Source: Methylobacterium currus | GTDB taxonomy: Bacteria > Pseudomonadota > Alphaproteobacteria > Rhizobiales > Beijerinckiaceae | Length of the DNA: 64,000 nt | Assembly (NCBI RefSeq): GCF_003058325.1 | Contig: NZ_CP028843.1 | Location: 1,107,501-1,171,500 of the forward strand | Reading direction: 5' to 3' | In this document: positions 1 to 7,434 of the stretch, piece after piece | Layout: every line of letters starts with the position of its first letter | How positions within the stretch are numbered: the stretch's first letter is position 1 | Made by a program: the position numbers and the translations under genes | The notes under the pieces: generated by a model | The model's input: the letters and a program-made list of their open reading frames with translations, nothing else | The model's database searches: none | What the model was told of the DNA's origin: nothing

Positions 1-231
1 GTCGACACCCTCGGCGGCCTGATCGTCACCATCGCCGGCCGGGTCCCGGCAAGGGGCGAGGTCATCGCCGTGCCGGGCGATTTCGAGGTCGAGGTGCTGG
101 ACGCCGATCCGCGGCGGATCAAGCGCCTGCGCATGCATCGCGGCTTCGCCCGGCTCGAAGCGCCGGACACGCCGCTGGCCCTGCCGCCGCCCGGCGACGC
201 GGCCGGCCTGCGGACCGATTCCGCCGCCTGA
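1..231 (+). CDS. CorC/HlyC-like CBS-domain protein, C-terminal fragment
   Basis: The window opens inside a reading frame that runs 76 codons to a TGA at 229. The visible part reads DTLGGLIVTIAGRVP, then GEVIAVPG and FEVEVLDADPRRIKRLR. This is the pattern of the transporter-associated (CorC_HlyC) domain that closes hemolysin-like and CorC proteins, thought to act in metal or ion efflux at the inner membrane. The CBS domains would lie upstream and are not visible. The following gene is lnt; a corC homologue directly upstream of lnt is a widely conserved order, which supports the call. The tail after the domain is proline/alanine rich and uninformative. Confidence 0.8.
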   Translation, partial: VDTLGGLIVTIAGRVPARGEVIAVPGDFEVEVLDADPRRIKRLRMHRGFARLEAPDTPLALPPPGDAAGLRTDSAA

Positions 232-277
232 TCCTTCCCGCGGCGCCCCGTCGCGGCGCCGCCCCGCGAGCCCGCCC

Positions 278-1978
278 ATGCACGACATCGACTCGAACGG
301 GGCGGCGCTCGCTGCCCCGGCGGTGCCCTTCGGCCTCGTGCCGCTCGCCCACCGCATCGCCCTCACCGCCGGCTGGTCCCGTCTCGCCCTGGCCTGGCTC
401 GCCGGCGCCTGCGGGGCCTTGGCGATGCCGCCCTTCGGGTTCCTGCCCGCCCTCTGCATCGCCCTGGTGCCGGCGGTCTGGCTGCTCGACGGGGCGGCCA
501 CCGCCTCGTCGCGCCTGGGACGGCGCGCCGGCACGGCTGTCGCCGCCGGCCTGATCGGCTGGGCCTGGGGCTTCGGCTATCTCACCGCCGGCCTGTGGTG
601 GCTCGGCGCGGCCTTCCTGGTCGAGGCCGACCAATTCGCCTACCTGATGCCGCTCGGCGTGCTCGGCCTGCCGGCGGTCCTCGGCCTGTTCTACGGTGCG
701 GGCTTCGCGGCCGCACGGCTGCTCTGGTCGCCCGGCCCGGGCCGGATCGCCGCCCTGGCCTTCGGCCTGGGCGGCGCCGAGTGGCTGCGCGGCCACCTGT
801 TCACCGGGTTTCCCTGGAACACCCTCGGCATGGCGCTCGGCCAGAACCTCTGGCTGATGCAGGCGGCCTCCGTGATCGGCCTCTACGGGCTGACCGTGCT
901 GGCGGTGCTGTGCGGCGCCGCGCCCGCCACCCTCGCCGATGGGGGCGGGTCGGCGCGGCGGCTCGGGCCGCTCGCCGGTGCGCTCCTCGTCCTCGCCGGC
1001 CTCGCTGTGGGCGGGGCGCTGCGGGTGCCGGCCGGCCCGATGCCGGAGGTGCCCGGCGTGCGCCTGCGCCTCGTCCAGGCCAACATCCCGCAGGATGCCC
1101 GCTTCAACCCGCGCAACCGCGAGGGCATCCTCGAGCGCTACCTGGGCCTCAGCGACAGCGCGACCGCGCCGGACCGGCAGGGCCTGCGGGACGTCACCCA
1201 CCTGATCTGGCCGGAATCCTCGTTCCCGTTCCTGATCCAGCGCGATCCCCAGGCGCTGCGGCGGATCGGGAGCGCGCTGCCGCCCGGCACGCTGCTGGTC
1301 ACCGGCGCGGCCCGGGCCGACGAGCCGCTGCCCGGCGAGCGGCTGCACTTCTACAACTCGATCCTGATGATCGGGCAGGACGGCCTCGTCGGCGGACGCT
1401 ACGACAAGCTCCACCTCGTGCCGTTCGGCGAGTACCTGCCGGGGCCGGTCGACAGCCTGCTGCGCGCTCTCGGTCTCAAGCAGTTCGTGGCGGTGCCGGG
1501 CGGCTTCACCGCGGGCGAGGCGCATGAGCGTCCGCCGCTGGCGGTGCCGGGCCTGCCGCCGGTGGCGCCCTCGATCTGCTACGAGGCGATCTTTCCCGGC
1601 GCCGTCGCGTCGCACCGGGAGCGTCCCGGCCTGCTCCTCAACGTCACCAATGACGGCTGGTTCGGCGACACGCCCGGACCGCGCCAACACTTCGCGCAGG
1701 CGCGTCTTCGCGCAGTTGAGGAAGGGATTCCTCTCGTGCGGGCCGCGAATACCGGTATCAGCGCCGTGGTCGATCCTTACGGCCGGGTGACCGGGATGTT
1801 GTCGGTCGGCGCCGAAGGGGTTCTTGATCGAAACCTCCCTAAGAACCTTAGGGAAAGTACGGCTTATGGACGATTCGGCGATGTTTTTTTCATCATCATG
1901 CTCTTAGGGTGCGGGTTCATCGCCCTTGCGGCGCGCACCCGTCGCGCGCCTGTCCCGCCCCGCGGAGCGTCAATGTGA
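278..1978 (+). CDS. lnt: Apolipoprotein N-acyltransferase Lnt
   Basis: Inner-membrane enzyme that transfers a fatty acid from phospholipid to the N-terminal cysteine of apolipoproteins, the last step of lipoprotein maturation. The protein has 566 residues: an N-terminal block of several hydrophobic segments (about 30-250), then a nitrilase-type domain (about 265-520) and a final membrane segment. The catalytic triad of the family is present: E313 in WPESS, K377 in YDKLHLVPFGEY and C434 in PSICYEA. It follows the CorC-like fragment by 46 bases. Its TGA overlaps the GTG of the next gene in the form GTGA, so the two are probably cotranscribed. The last 120 bases are clearly richer in A and T than the rest and contain a perfect 8-bp hairpin at 1836-1854. 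Confidence 0.96.
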   Translation: MHDIDSNGAALAAPAVPFGLVPLAHRIALTAGWSRLALAWLAGACGALAMPPFGFLPALCIALVPAVWLLDGAATASSRLGRRAGTAVAAGLIGWAWGFGYLTAGLWWLGAAFLVEADQFAYLMPLGVLGLPAVLGLFYGAGFAAARLLWSPGPGRIAALAFGLGGAEWLRGHLFTGFPWNTLGMALGQNLWLMQAASVIGLYGLTVLAVLCGAAPATLADGGGSARRLGPLAGALLVLAGLAVGGALRVPAGPMPEVPGVRLRLVQANIPQDARFNPRNREGILERYLGLSDSATAPDRQGLRDVTHLIWPESSFPFLIQRDPQALRRIGSALPPGTLLVTGAARADEPLPGERLHFYNSILMIGQDGLVGGRYDKLHLVPFGEYLPGPVDSLLRALGLKQFVAVPGGFTAGEAHERPPLAVPGLPPVAPSICYEAIFPGAVASHRERPGLLLNVTNDGWFGDTPGPRQHFAQARLRAVEEGIPLVRAANTGISAVVDPYGRVTGMLSVGAEGVLDRNLPKNLRESTAYGRFGDVFFIIMLLGCGFIALAARTRRAPVPPRGASM

Positions 1979-2403
1979 AGAAGGCACCCGATCCGGTTGA
2001 TCGTCATGTCGGGCATCGCGTGCGCGTCAGGCGGCTTCTCGTCGGCGTGAGCCAGGAGAAGCTGGGCGACGCCCTCGGCGTGACGTTTCAGCAGATCCAG
2101 AAATACGAGAAGGGAACCAACCGGATCAGCGCCAGCCGGCTGCGCCAGATCGCCGACATGCTGGGCGTGCCGGTCAGCTTCTTCTACGAAGGCGCGCCGC
2201 GCCAGGATGGCGGGCGCAGCGAGGAGGGGGCGGAGCCCACCTCCGACCTGGCCGCCCACGACGTGTTCTGGACCAGCCAGGACCTGCAATTGGTGCGCGC
2301 CTTCCAGCGCATCGCCGACGCCCAGTTGCGCCGGCGCATCATCAGCCTGGTCGAAGCGATCGGCACCGGCCCAGCGACCACGCCCCCCGACGGCACCGCG
2401 TGA
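1975..2403 (+). CDS. XRE-family helix-turn-helix regulator
   Basis: A 142-residue protein with an XRE/Cro-type helix-turn-helix at about residues 15-70: SQEKLGDALGVTFQQIQKYE followed by ISASRLRQIADMLGVPVSFFYEG. This is the small one-domain regulator common beside lnt in Rhizobiales. The tail (about 75-142) is acidic then basic and probably forms helices. The start chosen is GTG at 1975 because homologues begin with a short KKAPDPVDRHVG segment and because it forms a GTGA overlap with the lnt stop, suggesting translational coupling. A longer frame reaching back to 1909 overlaps lnt and is less likely. The target genes are unknown. Confidence 0.85.
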   Translation: MKKAPDPVDRHVGHRVRVRRLLVGVSQEKLGDALGVTFQQIQKYEKGTNRISASRLRQIADMLGVPVSFFYEGAPRQDGGRSEEGAEPTSDLAAHDVFWTSQDLQLVRAFQRIADAQLRRRIISLVEAIGTGPATTPPDGTA

Positions 2404-2526
2404 CGCGTCCGGGGGACCGGGGTTGCAAAGGTTTCGCTGCTCCCCCCGACGCCACGGCTGTATGACCCTCCCGAACGCGCCGAGGCGCGACAATCGCGTG
2501 GGCAAGCGCGACAGGGAGGGACGGCC

Positions 2527-3783
2527 TTGCGGAGCATCGAACGGGAGCCCGGTGCCGGGCCGGAGCCCGGTGCCGGGCAGGAGGCCGGTGCCGGGACCGC
2601 GCGGCCGGGACGGGCCGAGGCCGGTTTCCATCCGGTCCTGATCGGCCTCGGGCTGATGCTGGTCGCCTTCAATCTCCGGCCCGCCCTGTCGAGCGTCGGC
2701 CCGCTCCTGCCGGGCATCCGGGCCGAGACCGGCCTCAACGGCGCGCTCGCCGGCGCCCTCATCACCCTGCCGGTCCTGTGCCTCGGGGTGTTCGGCCGCC
2801 TGGCGCCGCTGCTCGTGCGGCGCATCGGGCCGGATGCGGGGGTGCTGGCAGCCCTGGTGGTGCTGGCGCTCGGCCTTACCTTACGCGGCCTCGGCGGGGT
2901 GCCGCTGCTCTTCTTCGGCTCGGTGGTCGCCGCCGCGGCGATCGGGATCGTCGGAGTGATCCTGCCCGGCATCGTCAAGCGCGACTTCCCCGACCGGGCC
3001 GGGCTGATGACCGGCCTCTACACCGCGCTTCTCTGCCTCGGCGCCGCCGCCGGGGCCGGCTTCACCGTGCCGGTGCGCCGGGCCCTCGACCTCGGCTGGG
3101 AGGGCGCCCTGATGCTGTGGGCGGCGCCGGCCCTGGTGGCGGCCGCCGCCTGGCTGCCCTTCGCGCACGCCCGGCCGCTGTCCTCCGCCTCGGCCGCGCG
3201 GCCGAGCGGCCGGCTCTGGCGCGACCCGCTGGCCTGGCAGGTCACCGCCTTCATGGGCCTGCAATCGTCGCTCGCCTACATCGTGTTCGGCTGGCTGCCC
3301 GCCGCCCTGGTCGACCGGGGCTTCGACATCGTGACGGCCGGCCTCGTCGCCTCGGTCTCGGCGCTGGCGCAGGGCGTGCTCGCCCTTGTGGTGCCGACGC
3401 TCGCCGCGCGCCGGCCGGACCAGCGCCCCTGGGTGGTGCTGGTGATCAGCCTGCCGCTCGTCGGATTCACCGGGCTCCTGGCCGGGCCGCTGGCACTGGC
3501 CTGGGGCTTCGCGCTGCTGCTCGGCCTCGGCCTCGGCGGCTGCTTCGGCCTCGCCCTCACGCTGATCGTGCTGCGGGCCGGCGATCCCCGCGCCGCCGCC
3601 GAGCTCTCCGCCATGGCGCAGGGGGTCGGCTATTGCGGCGCGGCCCTCGGGCCGTTCCTGGTCGGGATCGTGCACGACCTGAGCGACGGCTGGGGCCTGC
3701 CGGCCTTGCTCTACGCCGCCCTGTGTCTCGCGGCGGGAAGCTTCGGTCTGCTCGCCGCGCGGGACCGGACGGTGCGCATCTGA
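2527..3783 (+). CDS. MFS transporter of the cyanate/nitroimidazole (CynX/NimT) type
   Basis: A 418-residue membrane protein with about twelve hydrophobic segments. NLRPALSSVGPLLPGIR near the first segment is typical of the CynX/NimT branch of the major facilitator superfamily, whose characterised members handle cyanate or 2-nitroimidazole; the substrate here cannot be read from sequence. The start is TTG at 2527, preceded by a strong AGGGAGG at about 2514. Residues 7-25 before the first membrane segment are encoded by three 18-base repeats (2544-2597) and read as EPGAGP, EPGAGQ, EAGAGT, an unusual proline/glycine/alanine leader. If this leader is not translated, an internal start such as the ATG near 2656 would remove part of the first segment, so TTG is preferred. 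Confidence 0.85.
   Translation: MRSIEREPGAGPEPGAGQEAGAGTARPGRAEAGFHPVLIGLGLMLVAFNLRPALSSVGPLLPGIRAETGLNGALAGALITLPVLCLGVFGRLAPLLVRRIGPDAGVLAALVVLALGLTLRGLGGVPLLFFGSVVAAAAIGIVGVILPGIVKRDFPDRAGLMTGLYTALLCLGAAAGAGFTVPVRRALDLGWEGALMLWAAPALVAAAAWLPFAHARPLSSASAARPSGRLWRDPLAWQVTAFMGLQSSLAYIVFGWLPAALVDRGFDIVTAGLVASVSALAQGVLALVVPTLAARRPDQRPWVVLVISLPLVGFTGLLAGPLALAWGFALLLGLGLGGCFGLALTLIVLRAGDPRAAAELSAMAQGVGYCGAALGPFLVGIVHDLSDGWGLPALLYAALCLAAGSFGLLAARDRTVRI
2544..2597 (+). repeat. Three 18-base tandem repeats inside the MFS gene
   Basis: Three consecutive 18-base units (2544-2561, 2562-2579, 2580-2597) share the core GAGCCCGGTGCCGGG, with small changes in unit three. They stay in frame and add six residues each to the N-terminus of the CynX-like carrier. 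Confidence 0.9.
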
Positions 3784-3828
3784 CCGTCTCGCGCCCCCGC
3801 GCCGATCGGCCGGGGGCGCGAGACCCGC

Positions 3829-5028
3829 TCAGTTGCTGCGCACCAGCGCCTCGAGCACCTTCGCCCCGGGCCGACCGGTCTGCGGCATGCCGAGCCGGCG
3901 CTCGATGTCCTTGATCGCCTCGCGGGTCTTGGCCCCGACCCGGCCGTCGGGCTCGCCGACATCGTAGCCGCGGGCGGCGAGCGCGCTCTGCAGGCTGCGG
4001 CGCTCGGCCCGGGACAGGGGCGGGTCGTCGGTCGGCCAGGCGGCCTGGACGCCGGCCTTGCCGCGCAGGCGGTCGGACAGGACCGCGATGGCGAGCCCGT
4101 AGGACTCGGCGGCGTTGTAGGAGTAGATCGCGTCGAAGTTCTTGGTCACCAGGAAGGCCGGCCCGTTGGCGCCGGCCGGGGCCAGGATGCCCACCGGTCC
4201 CTCGGCCGAGAGCGGCCGGCCGTCGATCCGGGTGACGCCGAGCGACGCCCAATGCGCCACCGGCTTCTTGTTCTTGCGGCCCGCCGCCGCGACGTTGAAG
4301 CCGGGGGGAAGCCGCACCTCGTAGCCCCAGGGCTGGCCGTTATGCCACTTGGCGACGCGCAGGAAGTTGGCGGTGGAGCCGACCGCGTCCGGCACCGAAT
4401 CGACCACGTCGCGCCGGCCGTCGCCGTCGAGGTCGACGGCGAGGCGGTGATAGGTCGTCGGCATGAACTGGGTCTGGCCGAAGGCGCCGGCCCAGGAACC
4501 GGTCAGGCGCTCGGGCGCGATGTCGCCCTTGGCGATGATCTTGAGCGTGGCGATCAGCTCGGCCCGGAAGAACTCGCGCCGGCGGGTGCCGCCGCAGGCG
4601 AGCGTCGCCAGCGACTGGACCAGCGGCATCTTGCCGAGGTTCTTGCCGAAATTCGACTCGACGCCCCACACCGCCGCGATCGTGTAGCGGTCGACGCCGT
4701 AGCGCGCCTCGGCCTGGGCCAGCGCGCTGGCATGCTGGCGCATGGCGGCGCGGCCGTCATCGACCCGCTCGTCGTCGACGAGGGCGGCCATGTAGTCCCA
4801 GATCGGGGTCTTGAACTCGGGCTGGGCCTGGGACAGCTCGATCACCTTGTCGTCGAAGGTGATGCCGGCCGTCGCCGCCTGGAACGCCGCCGGCGACACG
4901 CCGGCCGCCGCCGCATCCTGGCCGATCCCGGCGAGGCAGGAGCGGAAATCCGCCAGCGCCGCCTGCGGCAGGCCGAATCCGGCGAGGCAGAGCAGGGTGG
5001 CGGCCTTGAGGGTCGCGCGCCGCGTCAT
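3829..5028 (-). CDS. Lytic murein transglycosylase, MltB type, with peptidoglycan-binding domain
   Basis: Cleaves the glycan strand of peptidoglycan with formation of a 1,6-anhydro end. The 399-residue protein starts with a signal peptide (MTRRATLKAATLLCLAGFG, cleavage probably after AALA). An SLT_2/MltB domain covers about 25-320: the catalytic glutamate is in WGVESNFG and the family motif GAFGQTQFMPTTY follows, then DLDGDGRRD. A PG_binding_1 domain (about 335-395) with LQSALAARGYDVGEPDG ends the protein. The ATG at 5028 is chosen because GGGAGA stands 12 bases upstream; a GTG at 5064 would add 12 residues before the signal peptide. It is convergent with the MFS gene, 45 bases away. Confidence 0.93.
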   Translation of the reverse strand: MTRRATLKAATLLCLAGFGLPQAALADFRSCLAGIGQDAAAAGVSPAAFQAATAGITFDDKVIELSQAQPEFKTPIWDYMAALVDDERVDDGRAAMRQHASALAQAEARYGVDRYTIAAVWGVESNFGKNLGKMPLVQSLATLACGGTRRREFFRAELIATLKIIAKGDIAPERLTGSWAGAFGQTQFMPTTYHRLAVDLDGDGRRDVVDSVPDAVGSTANFLRVAKWHNGQPWGYEVRLPPGFNVAAAGRKNKKPVAHWASLGVTRIDGRPLSAEGPVGILAPAGANGPAFLVTKNFDAIYSYNAAESYGLAIAVLSDRLRGKAGVQAAWPTDDPPLSRAERRSLQSALAARGYDVGEPDGRVGAKTREAIKDIERRLGMPQTGRPGAKVLEALVRSN

Positions 5029-5178
5029 GAGCAGAAGTCTCTCCCGTTTCGCCGATCCAATCACCGGAATAGGGCGTCATCAGGGTTAAGGAAAACCTGA
5101 TGGGATCGGCGAGTGGAGGGCGATCTGCCGCGGCGAACCGCCCTCCGGCCTCGCGGGATTATCGTCCGGGGCTAACCG

Positions 5179-5781
5179 TTAGGCCCAGGGCCGCTCGGCG
5201 AGCTTCTGCTCGTAGGCGTCGATCGCCGGCGCCTTCTCGAGGGTCAGGCCGATATCGTCGAGCCCGTTCAGCAGGTTGTGCTTGCGGCCTGGATCGATGT
5301 CGAAGTGCAGCGTGCCGCCGTCCGGCCCCTTGATGACCTGGTTCTCGAGGTCGATCGTCAGCGTCGCGTTGGCGCCGCGATTGGCGTCGTCGAGGAGCTT
5401 CTCCAGGTCCTCAGGGCTCACCGTGATCAGCAGGATGCCGTTCTTGGCGCTGTTGTTGAAGAAGATGTCGGCGAAGCTGGTCGAGATGATGCAGCGGATG
5501 CCGAAATCGGCCAGCGCCCACGGCGCGTGCTCGCGCGAGGACCCGCAGCCGAAATTGTCGCCCGCCACCAGGATCTTGGCGTTGCGGTAGGCCGGCTGGT
5601 TGAGGACGAAGTCGGGATTCTCCGAGCCGTCGTCGCGGTAGCGCATCTCGGAGAAGAGGCCCTTGCCAAGGCCGGTGCGCTTGATCGTCTTGAGGTATTG
5701 CTTGGGGATAATGCGGTCGGTGTCGACGTTGACGATCGGCAGCGGCGCCGCGACGCCCTCCAGCACGGTGAACTTTTCCAT
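5179..5781 (-). CDS. leuD: 3-Isopropylmalate dehydratase small subunit LeuD
   Basis: Small subunit of isopropylmalate isomerase, which with LeuC converts 2-isopropylmalate to 3-isopropylmalate in leucine synthesis. The 200-residue protein has the full small-subunit fold: [13 protein letters not shown] near the start, then the swivel-domain signature [13 protein letters not shown] and [15 protein letters not shown]. The length fits the family. The large-subunit gene leuC is not adjacent, which is usual in Rhizobiales. The start ATG at 5781 gives the standard MEKF N-terminus. The gene stands alone between mltB (same strand, 150 bases downstream) and ccr (upstream, same strand). Confidence 0.97.
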   Translation of the reverse strand: MEKFTVLEGVAAPLPIVNVDTDRIIPKQYLKTIKRTGLGKGLFSEMRYRDDGSENPDFVLNQPAYRNAKILVAGDNFGCGSSREHAPWALADFGIRCIISTSFADIFFNNSAKNGILLITVSPEDLEKLLDDANRGANATLTIDLENQVIKGPDGGTLHFDIDPGRKHNLLNGLDDIGLTLEKAPAIDAYEQKLAERPWA

Positions 5782-5922
5782 CTGACTCTTCGTCCGGGCA
5801 GCGCGCCGCGCGGATCGGATGTCCGCGCGGCGTCAGTTCAGACGGGTTCTAGCAAGTCGCCGATGCGGCGGGAAGCGCAAGCCGCACCGGCGCGAGCGGG
5901 TCGCTCTCGCGAATGGGTCGCG

Positions 5923-7233
5923 TCAGCGGGACCCCGACAGCTCCAGCACGTCGTCGAAGGTCCGCAGGCCGGCCCGCGGCGAGTTCACCAGCACCGCCAT
6001 GTTGCCCGGCGCGTGCTGGTTCTTCCACATCTTGGTGTGGGCCTCCGGGATCTTGTCCCAGGGGAAGAGTTCGCTCATGCAGGGATCGACCCGGCGGTCG
6101 ATGACGAACTGGTTGGCTGCCGCCGCCTGCTTCAGGTGGGCGAAGTGCGAGCCCTGGATGCGCTTCTGGCGCATCCAGACGTAGCGGGCGTCGAAGGTGA
6201 TGTTGAAGCCGGTCGTCCCGGCGCAGAACACCACCATGCCGCCGCGCTTCACCACCAGCGCCGAGACCGGGAAGGTCGCCTCGCCCGGATGCTCGAACAC
6301 GATGTCGACGTCGTTGCCCTTGCCGGTGATGTCCCAGATCGCCTTGCCGAACTTGCGGGCTTCCTTGGTCCACTCATTGAACTCGGGCGAGTTGACCTTC
6401 GGCAGCTGGCCCCAGCAGTTGAAGTCCTTGCGGTTGATGACGCCCTTGGCGCCGAGGCTCATGACGTAGTCGCGCTTCGACTCGTCGGAGATGACCGCGA
6501 TGGCGTTGGCGCCGGCCGCCGCGCAGAGCTGCACGCCGAACACGCCGAGGCCGCCCGAGGCGCCCCAGATCAGCACGTTCTGGCCCGGCTTGATCGTGTG
6601 CGGCGCGTGGCCGAACAGCATCCGGTAGGCGGTGGCGAGGGTGAGCGTGTAGCAGGCGCTCTCCTCCCAGGTCAGGTGCTGGGGCCGTCGCATCAGCTGG
6701 CGCGACTGCACCCGGCAGAACTGGCCGAACGAGCCGTCCGGCGTCTCGTAGCCCCAGATGCGCTGGGACGGCGAGAACATCGGGTCGCCACCATTGCACT
6801 CCTCGTCGTCGCCGTCGTCCTGGTTGCAGTGGACGATGACCTCGTCGCCGACCTTCCAGCGCTTCACCTTGGCGCCGACCGCCCAGACGATGCCCGAGGC
6901 ATCCGATCCGGCGACGTGGAAATCCGCCTTGTGGACGTCGAACGGGGAGATCGGCTCGCCGAGACCCGCCCAGACGCCGTTGTAGTTGACGCCGGCGGCC
7001 ATCACGAGGACGAGCACCTCGTCGTCGCCGATCGTCCAGGTCGGCAGAACCTCGATCTGCATCGACTGTTCCGGCGGCCCGTGCCGCTCGCGCCGGATGG
7101 CCCAGGCGTACATCTTGGCCGGGACGTGGCCGAGCGGCGGAATCTCGCCGATCTCGTAGAGATCCTTCACTTGCGGGTTCTTCACCTGGGGCCCACCCTT
7201 TGCCACCGGTTCCACCGCGGCGCTCGCTGCCAT
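5923..7233 (-). CDS. ccr: Crotonyl-CoA carboxylase/reductase
   Basis: Key enzyme of the ethylmalonyl-CoA pathway: NADPH-dependent reductive carboxylation of crotonyl-CoA to (2S)-ethylmalonyl-CoA. The 436-residue medium-chain-reductase protein shows AGVNYNGVWAGLGEP, the long acidic insertion CNQDDGDDEECNGGDPM typical of Ccr, the nucleotide loop GASGGLGVFG and GSHFAHLKQA near the C-terminus, which carries the histidine reported to help position CO2. The ATG at 7233 is chosen because it gives the MAASAA N-terminus known for Methylobacterium Ccr and has AAGGGAGG seven bases upstream; a longer frame to 7260 has no such site. It diverges from ecm across 201 bases, so the two pathway genes share a control region. 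Confidence 0.98.
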   Translation of the reverse strand: MAASAAVEPVAKGGPQVKNPQVKDLYEIGEIPPLGHVPAKMYAWAIRRERHGPPEQSMQIEVLPTWTIGDDEVLVLVMAAGVNYNGVWAGLGEPISPFDVHKADFHVAGSDASGIVWAVGAKVKRWKVGDEVIVHCNQDDGDDEECNGGDPMFSPSQRIWGYETPDGSFGQFCRVQSRQLMRRPQHLTWEESACYTLTLATAYRMLFGHAPHTIKPGQNVLIWGASGGLGVFGVQLCAAAGANAIAVISDESKRDYVMSLGAKGVINRKDFNCWGQLPKVNSPEFNEWTKEARKFGKAIWDITGKGNDVDIVFEHPGEATFPVSALVVKRGGMVVFCAGTTGFNITFDARYVWMRQKRIQGSHFAHLKQAAAANQFVIDRRVDPCMSELFPWDKIPEAHTKMWKNQHAPGNMAVLVNSPRAGLRTFDDVLELSGSR

Positions 7234-7335
7234 TGCGGACCCTCCCTTGAAATGATGCACTGCACCGTGAATTCTAGCGTCGTTCCAGGGGGCCTCAATA
7301 GCCCATTTGGCGGCGTGGCCTACTTGTGGGCCTTA

Positions 7336-7349
7336 CGTCATGGATGACG
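7336..7349. promoter_or_regulatory. Palindrome in the ccr/ecm divergent region
   Basis: CGTCAT-GG-ATGACG, a perfect 6+6 inverted repeat, lies in the 201-base space between the divergent ccr and ecm starts. It could be an operator for a dimeric regulator; a TetR-family activator (CcrR) is known to control ccr in Methylobacterium extorquens. No link to that protein can be shown from this sequence alone. Confidence 0.35.
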
Positions 7350-7434
7350 GTCAAGTCGGGTGCGGTTACCATCCTGGCACCGTGGCGGTCATCCGGGCCC
7401 GCGGGCGGCCGGACAACGAAGGGCGAGGGTGCAA

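Noticed and set aside
119..1690. A 523-codon minus-strand frame opposite lnt
   Set aside because: Low-complexity Arg/Gly/Gln-rich product with no motif, fully overlapping a well-defined lnt.
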